Assembly: GCA_903881085.1 (NCBI GenBank)
Contig: CAIRSA010000336.1
Span: forward strand, 79,521 to 143,520
Source of the DNA: an uncultured Acidobacteriia bacterium
GTDB lineage: Bacteria > Acidobacteriota > Terriglobia > Bryobacterales > Bryobacteraceae
Direction of reading: 5' to 3'
DNA length: 64,000 bases
Shown here: positions 35,904 through 44,345 of the stretch, one piece after another
Position numbering within the stretch: the stretch's first letter is position 1
How the letters are laid out: every line of letters begins with the position of its first letter
Program-made: the position numbers and the translations under genes
Notes under the pieces: model-generated
Databases searched by the model: none
The model's input: the letters and a program-made list of their open reading frames with translations, nothing else
What the model was told of the DNA's origin: nothing

Positions 35904-37384
35904 CAGAAGGCGTGGAAATCACCTCATCAATGGGCGTTATCGCCACCGGGCCGGCGGACGCAGCGCGCGTTGGCGCACGTATCTTTGAACTTGGCGGCAA
36001 TGCGGCGGACGCTACTGCTGCGGCGGCTCTGGCCTGTGCCGTCCTGGAGCCTCAGGCTGTGGATCTTGGGGGGTACGTGCTGGCCGCCGCGGTGATGGAA
36101 GGCACAAGCGGCAAAGTCTGGTCCCTTGACGCTAACGCCGTCGCTCCGGCCGCATCGCGCGAAGATATGTACAAGATTCTTCCGGTGCGCGAAAGCACGC
36201 CCGGAATCAACGAGCTTGAATACCAATGCTCGGTGGAGGGCGACGCGAACGTGTACGGGCCGCTCTCAGTGGCCGTGCCCGGCTTTATGGGAGGAGTGGG
36301 CACATTGTGGCAGCGTTGGGGGAGTTTGCCCTGGAGGCAGATCGTTGCGCCCGCCCTCCAGTTGCTTGCGGAAGGCGTAGACTACGCGTTAGTCAGCAGC
36401 GCGGCAGACTTCAAGCGGGCGGTGATTAACGGGTTTCCTTCCACCGCCGCAATCTTGCCCGAAGGCGCCACGGGAAGGTGGAAGAGAGAGGACCTTGTCC
36501 GCACCCTCAACCGGCTGGCCGAAGCGGGATGGCGCGATTTTTACGAAGGCGAAATCGGCCACTGCATTGCGGATTTCGTCGCTGAACAGGGCGGGGTCCT
36601 GACGCGCGAGGACATGGCTTCCTTCACGCCACGCATCAGCGATGCGTACGAAGGCAGCTATCTGGATGCGCGGCTCTATACCGCTATTCCGCCCAACGGC
36701 GGGTACAGCGTGCTGGAGGCAATGCGCGATCTGGAGAGATCCGGTCTCCCAGCGGAATCGGATGCGCGCTACTGGCTGGAAATCGCCGGCGTCTTGCGGA
36801 GAATGTGGTCACGGCGCCTGGGTGTCATGCCGCCCGCAACATCTTCGCCCTATGGCACGATTCACATCGCCTCTGCCGATCGCGCAGGCAATCTGGCAAG
36901 CGCCACCATTTCGCAAGGCGGGCTATTCGGTTCCTGTTTGGCTGTGCCGGGAACAGGCATCATTCTTGCCCATGGAATGTGCCGCTTCGATCCAAGGCCA
37001 GGACTGGAAAATTCGCCGGGGGGAAAGAAGCGCCCACTGAACAATGTTTGTCCAATGATTATTCGCATGCCGGGCCGCGATGTGGCGCTGGGGGCGAGGG
37101 GCGGAAGACGGATTGTGAGCGTTGCAGTACAATTGGTGGAACGCGTGGTTCGTCAGGGCGCGACGGTTCGAGATGCAGCTACCAGGCCGCGCATCCACAC
37201 CATAACTGGCGACCCGGTTGAAATCTCCGCTGATTTCGAATCCCACGTGCGTGATTCTCTCGCCCAAGCAGGCCATCACCTCACCGTTCCCAATGAAGTA
37301 GCAGGCGCCGCCCACGGCGCAGAGATACTTTCAGGCGGGAATATTCTCCGCGGCGGTGGGAACACTTGGGCAGTTGGAGTATAG
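35900..37384 (+). CDS. Gamma-glutamyltransferase family protein, short form
   Basis: 494 residues from ATG 35900, overlapping the symporter stop; shorter than normal transferases (535-580). GGNAADATAAAALACAVLEP and the end region (NNVCPMIIRMPGR, HTITGDPVEISADF) show the family. The processing site reads YGTIHIASAD, keeping Thr320 at the nucleophile position but with T-I-H rather than TTH. Usual MCGIGG is replaced by DLGGYVLAA. No signal peptide. It may be a divergent amidase of the same fold rather than a true transferase; pairing with the copy at 29714 around one transporter is notable. Confidence 0.8.
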   Translation: MTEGVEITSSMGVIATGPADAARVGARIFELGGNAADATAAAALACAVLEPQAVDLGGYVLAAAVMEGTSGKVWSLDANAVAPAASREDMYKILPVRESTPGINELEYQCSVEGDANVYGPLSVAVPGFMGGVGTLWQRWGSLPWRQIVAPALQLLAEGVDYALVSSAADFKRAVINGFPSTAAILPEGATGRWKREDLVRTLNRLAEAGWRDFYEGEIGHCIADFVAEQGGVLTREDMASFTPRISDAYEGSYLDARLYTAIPPNGGYSVLEAMRDLERSGLPAESDARYWLEIAGVLRRMWSRRLGVMPPATSSPYGTIHIASADRAGNLASATISQGGLFGSCLAVPGTGIILAHGMCRFDPRPGLENSPGGKKRPLNNVCPMIIRMPGRDVALGARGGRRIVSVAVQLVERVVRQGATVRDAATRPRIHTITGDPVEISADFESHVRDSLAQAGHHLTVPNEVAGAAHGAEILSGGNILRGGGNTWAVGV

Positions 37385-37417
37385 TATTACAATCTACGTC
37401 GAAGGCAGGGGGACTAC

Positions 37418-40400
37418 ATGAAGACCTTGGCAATAGCGATCGCATTGATTCTTACAGCGCACCCAGTCGTCGCTCAAACCGGCACCGAAGGCTCTATTCT
37501 GGGGAATGTAAAGGACGCCTCGGGTGCAGCGCTGCCGGCTGCCGTTATCACAATAACCAACACCGGAACCGGCATCAGCCAATCGGCGGCGGCAGGCAGG
37601 GATGGGTACTTCCAGGTGCTTGCACTCCCTCCCGGTACTTACTCCGTCTCGATTGCCGCAGCGGGTTTTTCAAGCTGGCGCATGAAGGGAATGGAACTGG
37701 TGGCGGGCGAACAAAAACGCATCCAACCGGCACTTACACCAGGAGATGTGAAACAGGAAGTGACGGTTACCGGCGCGGGCGAAGTTGTGCAGACGGAACG
37801 GGCATCCATAGAAATGTCGATCCAACAGCAGCAGATTCGCGATCTGCCGCTGAACGGCCGCGATCCGCTGCAAATGGTGAACCTTGTTCCGGGCCTGCGT
37901 TATCTGGGAGTGACCACCGCCAACGTGCAGGGAAGACAAATGCAAGGCATGGGGCAGCACAACGATGCCACCCAGTTCACGATCGACGGATTGTCGGCCA
38001 ATGACCCGAGCACCGAAACCGGCATGGGTTTTCCCAACCTCGATTCTGTTGCCGAGTTCCGGGTGCAGACCTCGAACTTCAGCGCGGAAAACGGGCGCAA
38101 TCCGCTGCAGGTTACCATGGTCACCAAGTCTGGAACCAATGAATATCATGGTTCGCTGTGGGAGTTTCTTCGCAACGATAAACTCGATGCGCGAAACACC
38201 TTTCTGCCGGTCAAGGACACGTTGCGGCGCAATCAATTCGGGGCGGGCGGCGGCGGACACATTGTCCGCAACAAAACATTTTTCTACGCGAGCCTGGAAG
38301 ATCTGCGCGTACGGCGGCAGGGAGGATTCAACTCCCTTACGATTGATCCGGCCTTCCTGAAGGGCGACTTTACCTCCCTGCTCCCCAAGACGCCCATCAC
38401 TGATCCCACTACAGGCAAAGCATTCACCGGCAATCTGATTCCTGAGTCACGCTTTTCCAACGCGTCGAAGTTCTTCTTCCCATATATTTTGCTGCCGAAC
38501 TCGCCGAACAACCGCTTTCAGGCACTGGCTCCGCTGCCTGACAACGGGACCAATTTCATGTTGCGTCTGGATCAACAATTCACGGCAAAGCAGAAGGCCT
38601 ATGTCCGCTGGATCCGCGTGGCTGACGAGCAGGACACGGTTGGCTATAAGCCGGATGTAGTCAACAACGGAAATTTGATTCAGCACAACACGGCAATGAA
38701 CTATGACTGGACCATATCGCCGAAAGTGCTCTTCTCCGTATCCGGCGGATTCCTCTGGTCGAACTACGGGCAGGTGTCGCCGCTGGTGGGAAAGCAGAAC
38801 CTGACCGAGCAGGCAGGCATTCAAGGTTTCGCAACGGCGCAGAGGCCGACGGCCATTGGCCTGCCGACCGTCGCATTCAGCGGCTATGCCGGCTTTGGAT
38901 GGGCCACGCAAGTTCCATCGTCCTTCAAGCGCGAAGTGATCAACGGCCGCGCCGGATTCAATATCATCCTCGGCAAACATACCATCGTCACCGGCCTGGA
39001 ATATCTGGATAACAGGACCGACACGGCGCACTCGTCCACGAATCCGCGCGGTAATTTCACCTTCAACAGCCAGTACACGGGGAATGGCTTCTCCGATTAC
39101 TTATTGGGGCTGGTGCAATCCGCCGCGGCTAATGTTCCATTGGCTTCGTTTGGCATCGCCCATTCCCCTTATTCGGGCCTGTATGTGGACGACAGTTGGC
39201 GCATTCTCCCGAACTTATCGGTAAACGCCGGTTTGCGCTGGGATTACTGGTGGGAAAAAGCTTTTGTACGCGGCGCGGGAACCACGTTCGATGTCAAGAC
39301 CGGCAAAGCAGTGGCAGGCGAGAACAGCGCCGGACAGGTAGACCTGACGTCGCAACCGGTGGCTCCCTTCTATGGAGCGGCTACGAAGGATCTATGGATA
39401 ACGGCGACGCAGGCGGGAATGCCGAGAGGTCTGTTTAATGCCTCCGGCTATTTTTCGCCGCGACTGGGCGCTGCATGGCGTCCTACAGGGAAGGATGATT
39501 GGGTGGTTCGCGGCGGCTACGGCATCTTTGCAGCCAGCTACAATGGGAACGTAACCGGATCATCGATCATCGGCCCGCCCTACTGGGCCAGCCAGAGCAT
39601 CACCTTTGCAAAAGCTTCCAACCAACGTTGGGAAACGGCATTCCCTGCCGATCCGGGGGCATTTGTGGCGCCCTCGATTGCGGCCGCTGTGGTGGACATC
39701 AAACCGATGAAGATTCACGAATTCAACGTGTCGATCCAACGCACGTTGCCATGGCTGCAATCGGCGGTGACCATATCTTACATCGGCAGCCGCGGATGGG
39801 ACCTGACAGCATTCCCCAAGACCAACACAGCCCCACCGGGTAACTATACCAACCTCCAGGCGGCTCTGCCGTACCCCCGGTTCGGAACCATCAACCTGTA
39901 TGAGAGCATCGGCAAGGAGTGGTTCAACGGAATGCAGGTCAAGATGGAGAAGCGATTCTCGAAAGGGCTGAGCTACCTGTTCTCCTACGCACTCAATCGG
40001 GATATTTCCCTGTACGGATCGGACACTACCGCAGCTCCCACTCTTTATGCGCCGGCAAACTATGACCGCGGGACTTCTCCCAACGAACGGCGTCATATTC
40101 TGTCCGTTAGCGGATCGTATGAGATTCCCTTCGGGCGAGGTCACAAACTTGGTGGCGGAATGCCGCGGGTGCTTAACGCGATCGCAGGCGGATGGCAGCT
40201 TTCCAGCATCTATCGCTTCGTCTCAGGGGCGCCGCTCACACTCAGCGTAAACGGCGCCACGCTCGGCAACGGAGTGAACGCAAGGCCCGACATCGTGGGA
40301 GATTGGCATCTGGCGAATCCTGCGCCGAATCTGTGGTTCAATCCTGACGCATTCGCAAAGCCACCCAATTACAAATTCGGAAACTCCGCGCCTGGTGTAG

Positions 40401-40618
40401 TTGTTGGCCCGGCGTCTCACGTGCTCGACACGGGCTTCATGAAGAACTTCAGCTTCAGCGAAAAGCGTTATTTGCAATTCCGCTGGGAAATGTTCAATGC
40501 GATGAACGAAGTGAATCTGGGCAATCCAGTAACGACGCTTGGCGTGAATACGATTGGCCAGATAACCTCCGCCGGCGAGTCGCGCCAAATGCAGGTGGGC
40601 TTGAAGCTGGTTTTCTAG
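37418..40618 (+). CDS. Oar-like TonB-dependent outer-membrane receptor
   Basis: 1066 residues: signal peptide (MKTLAIAIALILTAHPVVAQ), carboxypeptidase-regulatory beta sandwich about 24-110 (ILGNVKDASGAALPAAVITI), plug about 130-250 (LPLNGRDPLQMVNLVPGL, FTIDGLSAND, NPLQVTMVTKSGTNEYHGS) and a 22-strand-type barrel ending in the C-terminal Phe (LKLVF). AGGGGG-type ribosome site precedes the start. It lies 33 bases after the transferase/symporter operon and 1 base before the enolase-superfamily gene, so it is probably the outer-membrane port for the same substrate. Confidence 0.93.
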   Translation: MKTLAIAIALILTAHPVVAQTGTEGSILGNVKDASGAALPAAVITITNTGTGISQSAAAGRDGYFQVLALPPGTYSVSIAAAGFSSWRMKGMELVAGEQKRIQPALTPGDVKQEVTVTGAGEVVQTERASIEMSIQQQQIRDLPLNGRDPLQMVNLVPGLRYLGVTTANVQGRQMQGMGQHNDATQFTIDGLSANDPSTETGMGFPNLDSVAEFRVQTSNFSAENGRNPLQVTMVTKSGTNEYHGSLWEFLRNDKLDARNTFLPVKDTLRRNQFGAGGGGHIVRNKTFFYASLEDLRVRRQGGFNSLTIDPAFLKGDFTSLLPKTPITDPTTGKAFTGNLIPESRFSNASKFFFPYILLPNSPNNRFQALAPLPDNGTNFMLRLDQQFTAKQKAYVRWIRVADEQDTVGYKPDVVNNGNLIQHNTAMNYDWTISPKVLFSVSGGFLWSNYGQVSPLVGKQNLTEQAGIQGFATAQRPTAIGLPTVAFSGYAGFGWATQVPSSFKREVINGRAGFNIILGKHTIVTGLEYLDNRTDTAHSSTNPRGNFTFNSQYTGNGFSDYLLGLVQSAAANVPLASFGIAHSPYSGLYVDDSWRILPNLSVNAGLRWDYWWEKAFVRGAGTTFDVKTGKAVAGENSAGQVDLTSQPVAPFYGAATKDLWITATQAGMPRGLFNASGYFSPRLGAAWRPTGKDDWVVRGGYGIFAASYNGNVTGSSIIGPPYWASQSITFAKASNQRWETAFPADPGAFVAPSIAAAVVDIKPMKIHEFNVSIQRTLPWLQSAVTISYIGSRGWDLTAFPKTNTAPPGNYTNLQAALPYPRFGTINLYESIGKEWFNGMQVKMEKRFSKGLSYLFSYALNRDISLYGSDTTAAPTLYAPANYDRGTSPNERRHILSVSGSYEIPFGRGHKLGGGMPRVLNAIAGGWQLSSIYRFVSGAPLTLSVNGATLGNGVNARPDIVGDWHLANPAPNLWFNPDAFAKPPNYKFGNSAPGVVVGPASHVLDTGFMKNFSFSEKRYLQFRWEMFNAMNEVNLGNPVTTLGVNTIGQITSAGESRQMQVGLKLVF

Positions 40619-40619
40619 C

Positions 40620-41735
40620 GTGAAGATCGACTCCATCGAATGCATTCCGGTGCGGGTTCCTATCCGGCCGGAGGTAGCCATCAGAGCCAAGGGCGGGACG
40701 CATTCCGTCTCGCCTTTTCTACTGTTAAAGGTACACACCAACGAAGGCATCGTAGGCTTGGGAGAAGTTTCGGCGACCCCCCGCTGGAGCGGCGAAGACC
40801 AGGTAACCGCGGAGCATTTTATCCGGACCATTCTCGGGCCGGCCATCATCGGCGAGGATCCGCGGAACGTGGAACTGCTCAGTTCGCGGATGCGCGCATC
40901 GATCGCAGGAAATGCCTTTACACGCGCCGCGCTTGAGATGGCGCTTTGGGATATTTGCGGTAAGGCGAAGGGGGTCCCGGTTTATGAGTTGCTCGGGGGG
41001 GCTGTTCGGGAAAGCGTCACCACGAAATGGTCGATTTCCGGCGTCGAGCCGGAACGTGCAGCCGGGATTGCACGCTGGGCGGCGGAGCAGGGTTTCCGCA
41101 CGGTAAAGGTTAAGGTTGGGATCAACCCGGCAGAGGATGTAGCCCGCGTGCGAGCTGTGCGCGGCGAACTGGGAGAGAGCTTCCGCATTGGTGTCGACGC
41201 AAATGGTGCATGGACCCCGGAGCTGGCTGTAGAGATGATCGAAAGGCTCTGCGAGTTCGGCATCTACTTTGCCGAGCAGCCGGTTCCTCCCGGCGATATG
41301 GCCTGGCTGGCGGAGGTTAGGCGAAGAGTGAAGATCCCTGTGCTGGCAGATGAAAGCGTTTATAGCCCAACGGACGCGCGTGCGATTGTGCGTGAAGGCG
41401 CCGCCGATGCGATTTCTGTTTATATCGGCAAAGCTGCGGGTATTGGGCCGGCGGTGCAGATTTCGGCGATCGCGCAGGCCGCGCACTTGGGCTGTACGGT
41501 GGGAAGCAACCTGGAACTTGGCGTTGGAACAGCGGCGATGCTCCACCTCGCGGTGGCGTCTTCGGGAATTACGCCGGAGGAGTTTCCGTGCGATATCATC
41601 GGTCCGCTCTACTATTGCGATGAACTGTTACAGGAGCCACTGGATCTTAGCAATGGCCGCGCTATCGCGCCGAAAGGGCCGGGGCTGGGTGTCGAGCTCG
41701 ACGAAGCCAAAGTGCGTCTTTACCGTGTCGACTGA
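40620..41735 (+). CDS. Enolase-superfamily enzyme (mandelate racemase/muconate lactonizing type)
   Basis: 371 residues from GTG 40620, one base after the receptor stop. The N-terminal capping domain (VRVPIRPEVAIRAKGG) is followed by the barrel with catalytic KVK at 163-165, metal ligands in VDANGAW, FAEQP and LADES, and a second Lys in YIGKAAG. This is the muconate-lactonizing/dipeptide-epimerase arrangement with Lys on both faces. It abstracts a proton alpha to a carboxylate: possible reactions are cycloisomerisation, racemisation or dehydration of an acid. Cytoplasmic. Confidence 0.9.
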   Translation: MKIDSIECIPVRVPIRPEVAIRAKGGTHSVSPFLLLKVHTNEGIVGLGEVSATPRWSGEDQVTAEHFIRTILGPAIIGEDPRNVELLSSRMRASIAGNAFTRAALEMALWDICGKAKGVPVYELLGGAVRESVTTKWSISGVEPERAAGIARWAAEQGFRTVKVKVGINPAEDVARVRAVRGELGESFRIGVDANGAWTPELAVEMIERLCEFGIYFAEQPVPPGDMAWLAEVRRRVKIPVLADESVYSPTDARAIVREGAADAISVYIGKAAGIGPAVQISAIAQAAHLGCTVGSNLELGVGTAAMLHLAVASSGITPEEFPCDIIGPLYYCDELLQEPLDLSNGRAIAPKGPGLGVELDEAKVRLYRVD

Positions 41736-42449
41736 CTACATGGCCGTCCAGCCGCCATCTACCGGTATGGCCGCACCTGTGATGTACGACGCGGCGTCGG
41801 AGGCCAGGAACAATGCGGCGGCGGCAACCTCGTGCGGTTGTCCCGTGCGTCCAAGAAACGTCTTCGAAATCTGGCGCTGGTGCAGTTCGTCGCCCGCTTT
41901 CGGCGAGATACGGGTGGTGATGGCGCCGGGGCAAATCGCATTAACCCGGATGTTTTGCAGGCCGTAATCGTAAGCGGCGCTGCGCGTGAATCCGACAATC
42001 GCGTGCTTGATGCTGGTGTATGCCGCGGAATTGCGGCCACCAACAAGTCCCTGAACGGATGCGATGTTGATGATGGATCCGCCCGCCTGGCGTTGCATGT
42101 ATGGCAGCACCGCGGCCGTGTAGCGCTGCGTCCCAAGCAAAGAAACCTGGAAGCACCGTTCCCACTCTTCGTCTGCTGCTTCCAGCGCTGCATGCCCAGG
42201 CCCTAGCCATGCAGCATTGTTGCAGAGCACGTCAATCCGGCCGCTGATCGTGGCCGCTGCCTCAACTACAGCTGCAATATCACGAGCCGATCCTGCATCT
42301 GCACGCACGAATTGGATTCCCGGTGCGTCATCCATTTCGATATCCGCCACCACTACATGTGCACCGGCCTTGGCAAATGTTTCGGCGATGGCTCGTCCGA
42401 TTCCATGGACTCCGCCTGTGACGATTGCGACTTTCCCTGAGAGTGTCAT
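41736..42449 (-). CDS. Short-chain dehydrogenase/reductase (SDR)
   Basis: 237 residues. NAD(P) site TGGVHGIG at 11-18, acidic residue after strand 2 (VADIEMDD) pointing to NAD preference, NNAAW, catalytic Ser in INIASVQG and the YTSIK Tyr/Lys pair, then CPGAITTRIS. C-terminus ends in IPVDGGWTAM as in classical oxidoreductases. Its stop directly abuts the convergent enolase-superfamily stop. Likely oxidises a hydroxyl of the acid intermediate of this island; overlaps the SMP-30 gene by four bases. Confidence 0.92.
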   Translation of the reverse strand: MTLSGKVAIVTGGVHGIGRAIAETFAKAGAHVVVADIEMDDAPGIQFVRADAGSARDIAAVVEAAATISGRIDVLCNNAAWLGPGHAALEAADEEWERCFQVSLLGTQRYTAAVLPYMQRQAGGSIINIASVQGLVGGRNSAAYTSIKHAIVGFTRSAAYDYGLQNIRVNAICPGAITTRISPKAGDELHQRQISKTFLGRTGQPHEVAAAALFLASDAASYITGAAIPVDGGWTAM

Positions 42450-43300
42450 CGTTGATTAGCCAGCAGCTTTCCCGCGCGTCCCACTTTCGCGCGTGTGATG
42501 GTAGTGCGGCCCAGATTGGCAGCGTAGAGATATCCTTCGTGAAAGGCGATGTTAGTCGGACGGCTGAGCAGTATCGCCCAACGGTCCCAGGCAAAGAGGT
42601 TCACGCTGCCGTTTGGCGCGATGCGGTGAATGTCATCAGACGCATAGCAGGAAGCAAACAGTTCACCGTCCGCATCGAGCGCCAACCCATCCGGCATGCG
42701 CCCCACAGCCTGTGCAAACAGTTCCGCTTTGCCGCTGCTGGTGTCAATCCGCAAGACCCGGTCGTAATCGCTTTCCACCATGAATAGCGTACGCGCATCC
42801 TCACTCAGCGCCAGTCCATTGGCGAAACCGAATGGACCAGCGAGGATCTCTCCATGGCCGTGGGCGTCGAAACGCAGCAGATAGCCATTGCCACGCTGCC
42901 ACTGGCCGGAGTCGGTTACATAATAGTTTCCCGCCTGGTCAAAGACGCCATAATTGGGACAGATCATCGGATTGCCTTTTGCCCCGCGCGCGAAGACCCT
43001 CCAGTCGCCGGATCGCGCAACACTTACGACTCCGTGCTTGGGATTGCAGACGAACAACTCGCTATCGTCGGGGGACCAGGCGACTCCGCCGCAGAAACCG
43101 CCTAAGTCAGCGGTCTGCCGCACCTCGCCACGCGGTGTGATTGAATAAATTTGCCCGGCCTCTCCACCCGCCCATATGCTCCCCGCGCGATCGAATGCCA
43201 GACACTCCGGATGGTCGAGACCATTTGCAAAGATCTCAAACTGCGCACGGGGGACTTCCGGTTCGGTCATTTGTTTATCATCGCCTTTCGGTTTCGCCAT
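42446..43300 (-). CDS. SMP-30/gluconolactonase-like beta-propeller
   Basis: 284 residues from ATG 43300; a second ATG at 43270 would give 274 residues beginning MTEPEVPRAQFEIFA, nearer the usual family start. Ordered blades with ECLAFDRAGSIWAGGEAGQI, GVAWSPDDSELFV, DSGQWQRGNGYL, FGFANGLALSEDARTLF and RMPDGLALDADGELF, including the Asn and Asp calcium ligands of family lactonases. Probable hydrolysis of a sugar lactone to its acid, upstream in a pathway with the SDR it overlaps. Confidence 0.88.
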   Translation of the reverse strand: MAKPKGDDKQMTEPEVPRAQFEIFANGLDHPECLAFDRAGSIWAGGEAGQIYSITPRGEVRQTADLGGFCGGVAWSPDDSELFVCNPKHGVVSVARSGDWRVFARGAKGNPMICPNYGVFDQAGNYYVTDSGQWQRGNGYLLRFDAHGHGEILAGPFGFANGLALSEDARTLFMVESDYDRVLRIDTSSGKAELFAQAVGRMPDGLALDADGELFASCYASDDIHRIAPNGSVNLFAWDRWAILLSRPTNIAFHEGYLYAANLGRTTITRAKVGRAGKLLANQR

Positions 43301-43596
43301 TTTTCAGGACTGATTCGTGAGTTACATGACCTTCCAGCATGGACGTCGCACTTGTCTCGACCACGCCGGGCATGAGGTCGCAGTTTGCGCGGCGGTTCTT
43401 TGTATGATACGCCGCTTGGGAGGCGCTGTGGGCTTAGATGACCCCAAGAGGTGGGAGACTGCGCAGGGCGTAGGGTCAAAATGCCCGAATGCACTGATGG
43501 GCCATGTTTGATTTATGATGCCGTATGGGCCAATCGCGCTGTCAGCGGCAATAATAAGTCGAAACGATGTCGATACTCCTGGACCCATTCCTGTTT

Positions 43597-44334
43597 TGCG
43601 AAAGTGACGCTACCGCGTGTGGAAACTGGAGCGCATCGATTGAGCACCACCAGCAAGACGGGCGACGATTCGTTCCCGCTGATCGAAATCGGGCAGTACA
43701 CCGTCACAGTGGAATCGCCCGGCTTCAAAACCAAGATCAAAACCGGAATCCGCGTCGACTTTACGCTACCGGTGGGCCAGGTGATGGACAAACCGAGCAT
43801 CTCGGAATTGCCGATGAACGGCCGCAACCTGGCGTGATTGGCGGTGCTCACGCCAGGCGTTTTCTTTGGCAGCCGGCAGGGATCCGGTTTCAGTGGCGGG
43901 GACGGCGGCTTCGCCGGCGGTAAGATCATCGCGCTGGTAGGCAACGGCCAGCGGGAATTGAACCAGCAGGTGACCATTGACGGGGTCATCGCCACCGGCT
44001 CCCAGGTGAATGCCGCAAACCTCGCCCTATCGATCGATTCCGTGCAAGAGTTGAAAGTGCAGACCGGTTCGCACTCCGACGAATATGGCCAGAACAACGG
44101 CGCCATCGTGCAGATCGCCATGAAGACCGGCACAAATCAGTTTCACGGCACGTTGTTCGAACTGCTGCGCAACAACAAGACGGCGGCCAAGGACTACGTC
44201 CTCAATTTCCAGATTCCTACAACTCTTACGCCTCCAATAGTTCCGTCATGCCGGACGGCTCGCGCGTGGGCGAGATCCTCGCGCTGTTGCAGCCGACGCG
44301 CAGCCACTTGTTTGGGATAAAGTTGTATTTTTGA
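43597..44334 (+). pseudogene. Collapsed TonB-dependent receptor gene (nonsense codon plus deletions)
   Basis: A frame without start codon carries the regulatory-like domain (VTLPRVETGAHR, LIEIGQYTVTVESPGF), then LPMNGRNLA and an in-frame TGA at 43835-43837, resuming at once with LAVLTPGVFFG, QQVTIDGV, VQELKVQTGSHSDEYG and GTNQFHGTLFELLRN of a plug domain. Between FTLPVGQ and VMDKPSI about 25-30 residues normal for the family are absent. After about 44215 another frame gives MPDGSRVGEILA and the barrel end FGIKLYF with stop 44332-44334; the roughly 700-residue barrel between is gone. The 296 bases before it (43301-43596) hold nothing I recognise. Confidence 0.88.
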
Positions 44335-44345
44335 AGTGGAGGCTT

